A DNA stretch of 64,000 nt, taken from assembly GCF_019175285.1 (NCBI RefSeq), contig NC_056527.1, positions 120,739,273 through 120,803,272 of the forward strand. Direction: 5' to 3'. Made by a program: the position numbers and the translations under genes. The notes beneath the pieces were generated by a model. The model searched no databases, was not told the DNA's origin, and saw nothing but the letters and a program-made list of their open reading frames with translations. Shown here piece after piece: positions 55,561 through 64,000 of this stretch; position 1 is the first letter of the stretch, and every line of letters starts with the position of its first letter. This DNA is from Sceloporus undulatus. Its lineage: Eukaryota > Chordata > Lepidosauria > Squamata > Phrynosomatidae.

Positions 55561-55680
55561 TCAGTCAATCGGCCAATCAAAAATGAATAAATGTGCAATG
55601 CTAAGTGTGCTGGTTTTCCATGTGTACATTCAAATATCTATACAAAATGGATTGCAGAAATAAAGAAAAAAGGACTTCAT
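55561..55680 (+). other. Possible FIGLA 3' UTR exon
   Basis: Three bases after the FIGLA stop codon lies a strong donor (CCG before GTAAGG, GT at 54495-54496). A pyrimidine-rich acceptor ends in TTTACAG at 55554-55560, and AATAAA follows at 55587-55592 and 55659-55664. Together these suggest a spliced 3' UTR exon. This is inference from splice-site strength; the transcript could instead run on through 54.5 kb. Confidence 0.35.
55587..55592 (+). terminator. Candidate poly(A) signal after FIGLA
   Basis: AATAAA on the plus strand, 27 nt into the proposed 3' UTR exon; a second copy follows at 55659-55664. Use is unproven. Confidence 0.35.
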
Positions 55681-55949
55681 CATAGCTCCTCGAGATAAAT
55701 GTGCTTTTGTTTGCTGTCAAGTCTGCTTTCAACTATGGCATCCCTATGAATGAGAGCCCTTCAGGGCCTGGATGATCCTGCTCTCAGGTCTTGCAAACTC
55801 AGAATCACAGACTCATTAGAGTTGGAAGAAACACAGGGCAGCTGTGGCTCCCTTCATTGAATCAATCCACCTGCCATTTGATCTCCCTCTTTTCCGACTG
55901 CCTTCCAGTTTACAGATGATGATGATGATGATGATGTTTCCCAATGAGT

Positions 55950-56170
55950 TGTGTCATCTCATGATGAGTCCATATCATATCAGCTCCAATTTAGCCATTT
56001 TACCTTTTGGGGACAGTTCAGGCTTGACTTGCTCCTGAAGCCATTTACTGGTAATTTTGGCAGTCCATGGGATCTGGGCAGCTCTCCTCCAGCACCACAA
56101 TTCAAATGAGTAGATGGTCTTCTTATCTCCTGTGTTCTTGGTCCAGCTTTCACAACCATGCATGGAAAGC
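55950..56170 (-). mobile_element. RTE/Bov-B-like LINE, RT C-terminal fragment
   Basis: The minus strand reads MHGCESWTKNTGDKK then SFELWCWRRAAQIPWTAKI, matching the (Y)GCESWTIKK...AFELWCWRRLLRVPWTA end typical of RTE-type reverse transcriptases. Truncated and old. The Sauria SINE tail is thought to depend on this LINE group. Confidence 0.7.
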
Positions 56171-56280
56171 AGAAAGAGATGGTTTCATTGTCAGATAGGA
56201 ATCAGCATTATGAAGTTCCTGCTAATGTTGAGCTGGAATCTCTTTTCCTATAGCTTGCATCCATTGTCTTGGGTACTATT

Positions 56281-56640
56281 CCCTGAGGCAGCAGAAAACA
56301 AGTTTGCTCCATCCTCAGTGTGACATCCTCCAAATGGGGATATCATGTCCCTTCTTAATCTGCTCTTCTCCAGGCTAAACATCCCCAGCAACTCCCTCAG
56401 TCTCTCCTCCTGGGGCTTTATGGTTTCCAGACCCTTCACCATTTTGGTTGGCCTCCTCTGGACACAGTCCCGGCTTCTCAGCATCCTTTTGGGACTCTGG
56501 GGCCCAGAACCAGACACAGGGTCATTCCAGGTGAGGCTGAGCAAAGCAGAAGAGAGGGTCCCTGTCACTTCCCTGGGTCTTTTGGCCCTGACCTTTCCAA
56601 GGCCCACTGGAAGACCACCACCCTGTTTATCCAAAGAAAG
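56281..56640 (-). mobile_element. CR1 LINE 3' fragment, reverse
   Basis: CR1 3' phrases in reverse orientation: CTGCTCTTCTCCAGGCTAAA, GGCCTCCTCTGGACACAGTC and CAGGTGAGGCTGAGCAAAGC, ending TCACTTCCCTGGGTC. Confidence 0.75.
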
Positions 56641-56999
56641 CTGGGGGGGGGTATTATTATTATTATTAAGCTTTATTTATAAAGCACTATTAATTTACAC
56701 AGCGCTATACATACGGTCAGTGAAAAATAGAATAAACTAAAGTAAATCTGCCTGTGGTGTAAATTCTACAAAACTAATTAAATGTAACACATATTCATAC
56801 ATATTAAGATTTAAATCATAAAATATAGCAGGCAACAAACAGAAATAAACCTAGGGAGGAAGGAAGGAAGGGAAAAAAAGGAAAAAGGAGGTGGGTAGTT
56901 AGGCGGGTGTTGGGTCTCTGGTATCCACCGGACCTTGGTGAGAAGGGTGGGTTGCGTCCCTCGCCCCCCAAAAGCAAAGGGATGCCCTTCCATGCCCCA

Positions 57000-57475
57000 C
57001 AGCAGCAGCAGCAGCAGCAGCAATGCTGGGCGAGGTCTCTTTGGGTACCCTTCCTTCTCTGGTGCCCTTCTCCAGCCATTGCCCTTGCCCTTCTCTGCCC
57101 AAAGGGGGCGCCTTGGCGTCGGAGGGCGTGGCCCCTTTTGTCACCGCTCTCCCTCCCTCCCCTCTTCGTTTGGCAGTCCTGGATGCAGCGTCCGCCTGGA
57201 GCATCCTCCTCCTCCTCCTCCTGCATCTTCGCCTGCATCCTTTCCCGCATCCTCTCCAAGGCGCGCAGCAGGAGCAGGAGCCTCTCCGTCGTCGGTGTCT
57301 TTCCTTCTTCTCCTCTTCCTCCTAAGAACCAGGCTCTGGGGGGGGGTCTGCTTGAGCCCAAGAGGGTCCCGGGGGGGGGGGCGAGGCGGGCATGGCGCCG
57401 CGGATGCTGGGCAGGCTGATGCTGGGCAGAGGAAGAGGCGGAGGAGGAGGATGATGATGACGATGCCCTGAGCAG
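57000..57475 (+). promoter_or_regulatory. GC-rich region with a plus-strand donor; possible ADD2 first exon
   Basis: A GC- and CpG-rich block about 2.5 kb beyond FIGLA, with (CAG)7 at 57001-57021, ends in a near-consensus donor: GAGCAG at 57470-57475 followed by GTAAGG. In human, ADD2 (beta-adducin, membrane skeleton) lies immediately downstream of FIGLA on the same strand and begins with a non-coding exon, so an ADD2 5' UTR exon is the best guess. No adducin coding sequence is seen up to the window end. On the minus strand the same block has an open frame with a helix-like stretch (ERLLLLLRALERMRERMQ), probably chance. Confidence 0.35.
57001..57021. repeat. (CAG)7 in the GC-rich block
   Basis: Seven CAG triplets within the possible ADD2 first-exon region. 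Whether they are transcribed is unknown. Confidence 0.95.
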
Positions 57476-58431
57476 GTAAGGGTGGCCTTCCAGGGCCTCG
57501 ATACCCCCTGCGTCCCCGGCCCAAGGAGGGGAAGGAGGCAAGGCTTCCGAGGGTCTTCTCTAGGAAGGAAGGGGGCCTCTGGCATGGAGAAGGGCACCCT
57601 TTCATTTACACCTGGGCAAGAGAAGAAGAATTGGGTGGGGGAGATGCTTACCAGCCCCTTCTGCAGCAAAACCAAAGCCCCCTCCCTGCCTCCCTCCCTG
57701 CCCTTTTTTGGAACCATCCCTTTCCTTGCGGCTTCTTGGGGGCACGATAGTCCCTGTTGCATGGAGGGGATGCAGTGGGTTGTTGCTGTGTCAGGAGAAG
57801 ATGGACCCCTGGCTTGGCACTCCCTGCCATGGTTTTGGCGTCTTGCAAGGGCTGAAGAAAACCCAGGCCCCCACCCAGCTGCCACAGAGAGAGAGAGAGA
57901 GAGAGAGCAGGTCTTTTGCAACCTGGCAAGGAAGGGTGGGGGCTAATCCTGCCCCTGGTCCCTGGCTGGGCCGTTGCATGGCATCGGCCTTGGCCTTGGC
58001 ATCCCTCTGCCCCCAGCCAAGGCTGCTGAGCTCCTCCTTTGGGAGACCTGGGGCTCTTTGGTCTCTGGGGGTGTCCTTTCGTCTCCTAGGCAGCCATGGC
58101 AACAACACACTCAGTTGCTTGCTTATTGTTGTTGTTATTATTATCTGGGTGATTGGGAAGTGGTTGCAAAAACCTGAGCAGGCCAGGTGTGTGTCTGTCT
58201 GTGTGTGTGTGTGCTCTCTATGGAAGATGTACAGCCTTGTTGTGTTCAGAGGCAGTGTTTGCCTGGGAATCAGGGAAGGAGAAGAGCAAAAGGAGCCTTG
58301 TCACACCTCTAAGGCCAGATGGTTTATTTTGGCACAAGCTTTCGTGGCCCCGCAGCTCCCTTTTGCAGAGGAATGTGAACGCAAGAAACCTTGTGATGTC
58401 CAAACATTAAAACCAAAGGCCTTCATACCAC

Positions 58432-58696
58432 CTTGAAGCCCATTTTGGGAGAAAGACGGGATATAAATCCCTTTAATAATAAATAAATAAATAAATAAAT
58501 AAAATCCTCTCCCTGCCCAACTCTGTATAGTGTTTTATCTTTCTAAACTGTATTTTATTGTTTTAATATGCAATCTATTTTAATACTGTAATGATTTAAT
58601 TACATTGTAATGTACAACATTTCAATGTTTTTTTTTAATATTGTGAGCCGCTCTTGAGTCCCATTTCTGGAGAAAGAGCAGGATACAAATAAATAA

Positions 58697-58728
<32 letters not shown>

Positions 58729-58730
58729 TT
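58432..58730 (+). repeat. Two LINE 3' tails in a row
   Basis: CCATTTTGGGAGAAAGACGG with ATATAAATCC and (AAAT)n at 58432-58505, and GTCCCATTTCTGGAGAAAGA with GCAGGATACAAATAAATAAA and (ATA)n at 58650-58728. The stretch between holds AT-rich 3' UTR-like sequence. Confidence 0.7.
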
Positions 58731-59680
58731 CCAGAGTGCAGAGAGGAAAGGATGCTTGCCTTTGGCCTCTTCCTTGCCCAAAGGCTCCACCTGGGCTTCT
58801 GGCCTCCTCTTGGCTCTGTGCCTCCATCCCTTTCTCTTTTGTCCTCTTCCTCTCCATTCCCTCCCTTCTCTCTGTGTACAAGGTCTGGCATTTTTGGCTC
58901 ACCTCTCTTTTTTAAAAACCCCTTCAAAGGGGTGTCATGAGTCACACAGTCCTTGTTGTTCAGCAAATCCTAACACGCCCAGCAAGGCTGCACATAGATG
59001 CCATCCTCCCTCATGAGCTTCCCTTCCAAAACAAGTCCATTTTCCCTTCCCTGGAGGTTAATTGCATCACCTGACTCTGCTGCTGCTGCTGGGTTAGCAA
59101 TGTTTATGGTTGCCCCAGTTGTCCTGGGGCTCAAATGGCAGAGAGGATGCCAGCCATTCTCTGAAGATGCCAGCCACAAATGCTGGCGAAACATCAGGAA
59201 TAAACTCTTCTAGAACATGGCCACAGAGCCCCAAAAAACCCACAAAAAGCAACAGGGAGGATGCTGCTCTTCTCAGAAAAATGGGGGCCATGCAGGATTT
59301 CTCTGGAATCCAAAAAGGGTTCAAGGGTGGGCCTTGTGGGTTTCATCCCTGGCATTGCGTACTTGTTTATGTGGCACCCTTCCCCTAGTTTGCCTGGACC
59401 ACCCTTCTTTTGGGAAAGCAGACAAAGAAAAACAGGCACTATTGAGTTTTCTGAAAGCATCCAGGGTGGTTATTTGGCTTTTAAATGGGTGTGCATTGCT
59501 TAATGTCAATGTACACAAAAATGTGGCATTTGGGCCACCCGCACTCCCATTTGGAGGCATTTTTGATGGCTCATTTTGGAGAGTTTGGGGGCTGAAACTT
59601 GCACCCCCCCTTAGGCCCTTTTGCCTAGGCTTGGCTAGTTTGCCAGCTGTGCCCCTTCCCTGGAAAGCTGGGTTTGGCCA

Positions 59681-59681
<1 letters not shown>

Positions 59682-59720
<39 letters not shown>
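59682..59720. repeat. (GTT)n microsatellite
   Basis: About 13 GTT units, adjacent to a reverse Sauria-type SINE and so probably its (CAA)n tail. Confidence 0.95.
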
Positions 59721-59721
<1 letters not shown>

Positions 59722-59737
59722 CTTCAAGTAGGAGCCC

Positions 59738-60013
59738 CTGCGGCAAACCTATCATGGAGTTCACTAGGCAAGATTTATTCTGAGAAGGTTTACCATTACC
59801 TGAGTCCTAGTCCAACACGGCAACTACTTCTCCAAACTGGCTCCAAAAATAGGATTGTCTTGTTAAGGCTTAGGAAGGTTCGCCATGGCCTTCCTTTGAG
59901 GCTGAGAGTCTGACCAACGCAAGGAGACCAAATGGGCTTCTGTGGCTGAGCAGGGATTTGAACCCTGGTCTCCCAGAGTATTAGTCCAACAGCCAAGCCA
60001 TGATGCCACACTC
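59738..60013 (-). mobile_element. Sauria-type SINE, reverse, with a partial body duplication
   Basis: GGATTTGAACCCTGGTCTCC and CAGAGTATTAGTCCAACAGC mark the reverse head. The body motif appears twice: GGCAAGATTTATTCTGAGAA with AGGTTTACCATTACC, and TTAGGAAGGTTCGCCATGGC. Confidence 0.65.
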
Positions 60014-60042
60014 AGGCTCTCTACCTCCTTATTAGACTACTC

Positions 60043-60267
60043 TGGGTGCATCTACACTGCAAAATAACACAGTTTGGCACCACTTTTGACTGCTATGGCT
60101 TCATCCTACAGAATCCTAGGATTTGTCACTTTTGTGACTTGCCAGCACTCTTTGGCAGAGAACGCTAAAGACTTGTCAAACTGCAAATCCCAGGATTCGA
60201 TAGGCTGGAGCTATAGCACTTAAAGTGGTGTCAAACTGCATTATTTCTACAGTGCAGATACAGCCTA
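60043..60267. mobile_element. Palindromic MITE family A, full copy
   Basis: Both arms are present, from GTGCATCTACACTGCAAAAT to TTTCTACAGTGCAGATACAGCC (key end TCTACAGTGCAGATACAG), with CTACAGAATCCTAGGATTTG and CAAATCCCAGGATTCGATAG inner arms and TTTGGCAGAGAACGC at the turn. Confidence 0.85.
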
Positions 60268-60799
60268 TAATACATTGGAGGTGCCCTTGACGGGTGTTTA
60301 GAAGCTACAGCAAGTGCAAATGGCGGAGTCAAGCGGGTTTCCTGGCCGAGCTGGGAATCGAACCCAAACGTTTGTTTCTGTTTTGATGTTATGCTGTGCC
60401 TTAATGGCAGATTGCCTGGCAGCCCTGCTGGGCAGAGAAGCAATTAATAAATACTTTTAATGCTGCTAATAAATAGGTCTGCTGTTTTTGTTTCCACTGG
60501 TGAACATTCATTGTGTTCTGTAGCACTCAGTGTAGGACACTGTGTCCTGCAATACATGTGGACTCCTTAAAGGTCTGAGGTCTCCTGCGTCCTTTTAAAT
60601 AAACAAGAACCAATGGCAAGGTTGGGCTGCCTGTTGAGAAGCTAGAAACACAATGTAATGGATCAGATATTGTCTTTTCCCCCATAGGCCAGAAGCATAT
60701 GTTCCAACAGTTCCCTTGTTTTCCTGCCTGTTGCTGGTATGTCATTGCTCTGGTTTTGCATTTTATGTTTAGGAAAGAGAGAATGATACCACCAAGTCC

Positions 60800-60992
60800 G
60801 GTGGATTGCTGTTGTGTGCCTTATGAAGACCCTATCCTAGAGTTTTCTTAGCAAGGGTTGTTCAATGGAGGCTGAGAGATTGTGACTTGCCTAAGGTCTC
60901 CCAATGGGTTTCATGACCAAGCTGGGAATTGAACCCTGGTCTCCAGAATTGTAGTACAACTTTCAAGCCACTGCTCCACATTGGCTCAGGTT
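60800..60992 (-). mobile_element. Sauria-type SINE, reverse
   Basis: GTTGTGTGCCTTATGAAGAC, GGCTGAGAGATTGTGACTTG and GGGAATTGAACCCTGGTCTC, ending CCACTGCTCCACATTGGCTC. Confidence 0.75.
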
Positions 60993-61084
60993 CAGTGGAA
61001 CTTTACTGTTAAAGGCATGTGCTGCTAAAGAATCCAGCCACTGTAACCTTTTCAGGGATGACCAAAGAAGCAAGAGAACGCAAA

Positions 61085-61409
61085 GGAATCACAGGATCAT
61101 AGGGCTAGAAGAGACCCCCAAGGGCCACCTAGTCTCAACCCATTCTGCCTTGCAAGAATACAAAACCAAAGCACTCCCAACCGATGGCCATCTGGCGACG
61201 ATTCTGTGTTCATTTGCTTTTGAGTAAACTCACTCTTTACAGTGGACTGCCTCAGAAGGTAGTAAAGTGCAAATGACAGGAAAAAGGATTCCACCTAAAT
61301 ATTAGGAAAAACCTCCGGATGGTAAGAGCTGCTTTGATTGGGTCTTCCTGCATGGCAACATGGGTTTGGACTGGAAGACCTTTGGGGTCCCTTCCAACTC
61401 TATGGCTCT

Positions 61410-61415
<6 letters not shown>
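61085..61415 (+). mobile_element. CR1-like LINE 3' end pieces
   Basis: GGATCATAGGGCTAGAAGAG, then AATATTAGGAAAAACCTCCG and CTTTGGGGTCCCTTCCAACT, followed by (TTTA)n at 61411-61441. Related scraps are at 11001-11060, 23300-23620 and 61845-61890. Confidence 0.65.
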
Positions 61416-61440
<25 letters not shown>

Positions 61441-62528
61441 CTATAGTGCTGTAAATGTATGATTCTAAACTCTCTCCTTCCTCGGAGGCTAAAAGCAGGT
61501 CCTTAACCTCCAGCGGAGGTTGGATGGCTGTCTTTCAGGGATGTTTTTGTTGTAGATTCTCTCCTCACTTTTCCTCTTTATCCTCATCTTATTTCAGTTG
61601 CTGCAAACTGAGTTCCAAATGGGGAAAGTGCTTTGCACTCAATTAACCCAAAGAGGAGGAGAAGGGAAAGAGGAGGCATCCTTCCCAGCAATCTCAGGCA
61701 AAAACAAACTGCTGCAGACTCTCCTAGCTTCTCTGGTCTTCCACAGTAATAACTTTTGCCATCTTGACCTCACTCTGGCGCTACTTGCCCACATATATCC
61801 CAGGCTTTGTATGTGAAATGTTGGGGGGTATGAGATGGTTCAAACAGGTGACTCTTGGGATTCCTTCCAACACTGTGATTCTCAGACTTTTGTGGAAAAG
61901 GGAGCATTGGGGCCTGCTAGGACTCAAGGCAGCTTGCACAAATTAAAGCAAATGCAGATTAAAGCACATACAAAGACATAAACTGAAAAAGGGCAGAAGG
62001 TTATTGTTACAATTTAATTAAACTTTCTGTACAATTACAACCTTTGATAAACATCTATTAAAATGTCTGAAGAGCATGCTATCAAAAGCACTTGCAGTCG
62101 GTTCCAAAAAAGCTGTGGAAATAGAGAAGCTTTCAGTCGCCGGAGGAAAGAGAGCAAAAGGGAGCCAGCCCAGCCTCCTTAGGAAGGGCCCCCAACACCT
62201 GGAGCAGCCACCAAGAAGGCCCTCTCCTGGGTTGCTTCCTCCAGAGCAAAGGGCACCCCTGCATCTTGACTGTTGCATTTTAGCAGAGATTTGCAACTTA
62301 TGATTTAAGGCACCTGTGGCTTTAGATTTGAATTGCCCATGATTTTACATTTCTGATTGCAGACATTTGGGGCTTTGACCGGGTGGCTTTCTGATTTACT
62401 GCCCGGAGTATTTCTGAGGAAGGGAGGGATATAAATCAAATGAAGAACAACCGAGGAGAAAACATACTTTCTAGCACCGAGGCCACAAGTTTGTGGCAGA
62501 AGAAAGTCTAGGGGAAGGATGAGTCCTG

Positions 62529-62745
62529 GTGCCCTTTCACATGACACAGTTGTAGCACTACAATTCCACTTTAGCGCCCATGGCTCCATCCTATGGAGAT
62601 GCCAATTAGGGAGGAATATTGAGTATTCCCAGCCAGAGGGCTCTAGTTGCACCTCTCCAGACTCCAAATCCCAAGACTCCATGCAATGCGGGCAAGGGCA
62701 TTAAACTGGAATTGTAGTGCTATATCTCTCTAGTATGGAAGGGCC
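62529..62745. mobile_element. Palindromic MITE family A, diverged copy
   Basis: Arms are present but decayed: ACTTTAGCGCCCATGGCTCC and CCAAATCCCAAGACTCCATG, with AGAGGGCTCTAGTTG in the centre. Confidence 0.65.
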
Positions 62746-63869
62746 CCATTGCTAGTCATGTTGTGACCAGCAGAATCTGAGAAAGGGCTAGCCTGTCTGT
62801 GGAGCTGGTACATCCATTCTGGGTTTTAGTACGAAGTGTAAATGAGCCACCTGCTTTTGAGATAGGACTGAGCATCTTGGAAAATTCAGAATCAAACCTA
62901 GAATGGAGGCAGAATGGAAGCCACTAACTCTTAGCATCTAGCTCTTCTCTAGGTAACCTAGCAATGCTCTTGGAACGGCTGGGAATATTCCTTCCTTCCT
63001 TCCTTCCCCAGCCCCAGTCAGTTCCATTTCTCATCTTGTATTCATAGGTGGCTGGTTAGACAGTTTCTTCCTTTTATCTCTATCGCCTTGTCAGTTCTCC
63101 CTGAATAAATCATCTTCTTAAACTTGAGGAGGAGGAGCTCTCCCTAAGCTGCAAAAACATCTCTTGGCTCTTGCGGGTTTTGTGTTCTGATCCCCCTATG
63201 TAGCTTAGAAAAGCGACTTCTCTGTTTCCATGGTTATGTTCCCTTTTAAATTTGACCGGATGCGAGAGGATGCAACAAGCACGTTTCCAGAAGAGTCCTC
63301 TCTCTGTTCTTGGCACTGCTTTTTAAGGTGTGGTTGCCTTTTCTATCGGGTCTGTGACTGCAGCGGCAGCTGGAGGCTCCCACATTCACTTTGGGTTGTA
63401 GCCTGGACTTCCAAGGGGTTATTCAAGGTGCTGATGCTATAAATAAATACCTATTCCCAGGCATTTATGTAGCATGCAAACATTGGCATTTTGGAAGAGG
63501 TTTGTTTGCTAAAGGTAAGCTACATAAGTCAGGTCTCCCACTGACAGCAAAATAAGGGGGGAAAGGTTTACATTTGCTCCCAAAACATGGAGAACTCAGT
63601 GGTGGTTGTAAAAAACCAGCTTCTTATTAGCTTCCCTGCGCAGCCTGATTCTGTCTCTTTGCACCATTTTGCAGAAGGTGCTTTGAAGCAAGAAGGTTCA
63701 GGTCTGTCTTCTCTTCCACTCCCAACCTGTCCTTTGGGCCCAGAGAAAATAGGAACAGGGGAATAAGAAGGGCCCAGTTCTTGCTGACGTTCTGCAGAAA
63801 CCCAATACAGAGACAATGTCACCTCGCTCTCCATTTCTGCCATAATGACGCCATGGTCTTGGCTCTGAG

Positions 63870-64000
63870 GTTCCTTTGGATTTACGGAGGAGGAACATTA
63901 AGAGCAACGACTCAAGGAGCTGAGTCTGTTTAGCTTGGAGAAGTCTGGGAAGGCGCATGGGAGCCATCTTTAGACTTCTGAAGGGAACGCCATTTAGAAG
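63870..64000 (+). mobile_element. CR1-like LINE fragment cut by the window end
   Basis: GGAACATTAAGAGCAACGAC, GAGTCTGTTTAGCTTGGAGA and CATCTTTAGACTTCTGAAGG resemble the same CR1 3' region as at 3.8 kb. Confidence 0.5.

Larger units (their letters stand above)
57476..64000 (+). other. Downstream region, possibly ADD2 intron 1
   Basis: No coding exon recognised. The stretch holds LINE 3' tails with A-rich repeats (58432-58505, 58640-58730), (GTT)n near 59682-59720, two minus-strand Sauria-type SINEs, two palindromic MITE copies, and CR1 3'-end pieces near 61085-61415 and at the window end. Assignment to ADD2 is inference from human gene order. Confidence 0.3.

Noticed and set aside
57708-58436. 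242-codon open plus frame after the GC-rich block
   Set aside because: Runs through GA and GT repeats and a family B scrap; no domain.

Overview
The window is vertebrate nuclear DNA, most likely from a squamate reptile (an iguanian-type lizard is my best guess). Evidence: spliced vertebrate genes with GT-AG introns, and a repeat mix of tRNA-headed SINEs with a Bov-B-like tail (Sauria type), a 5S rRNA-derived SINE, CR1, L2, RTE and L1 LINE pieces, and hAT elements including a SPIN copy. The species call is inference. Two 10-base runs of N mark assembly gaps (15865-15874 and 47246-47255).

Left part (1-23.3 kb): a complete hexokinase-2 gene (HK2) on the minus strand. All 18 coding exons are present between 22460 (ATG) and 2253 (stop). 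Every junction has GT/AG, and the exons add up to 2754 nt, giving 917 residues, the same length as human HK2. The GC-rich promoter/first-exon region is about 21.56-23.27 kb. The first 2.25 kb is probably the 3' UTR. Intron 1 (13353-22397) is the large one.

Middle (23.3-50.8 kb): about 27 kb with no gene I can identify, full of SINEs, palindromic MITE-like elements and LINE pieces, several nested in each other. One 51-bp piece on the minus strand (34279-34329) looks like a first coding exon but has no visible partner exons.

Right part (50.9-64 kb): a complete three-exon FIGLA gene (germline bHLH factor) on the plus strand, 204 residues, head to head with HK2. It is followed by a GC-rich region with a good plus-strand splice donor at 57475/57476. 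In human the gene next downstream of FIGLA in the same direction is ADD2, so this could be an ADD2 5' non-coding exon, with the rest of the window its first intron; that is inference only.

HK2 (glycolysis, outer mitochondrial membrane) and FIGLA (oocyte transcription) have no known functional link; adjacency is positional. I found no intact mobile element, CRISPR array, tRNA or rRNA gene. The most notable observations are HK2 lacking the Akt-site threonine, an orphan exon-like signal, a SPIN transposon with its target duplication, a three-layer repeat nest, a local template-switch scar inside an HK2 intron, and the HK2-FIGLA adjacency itself.
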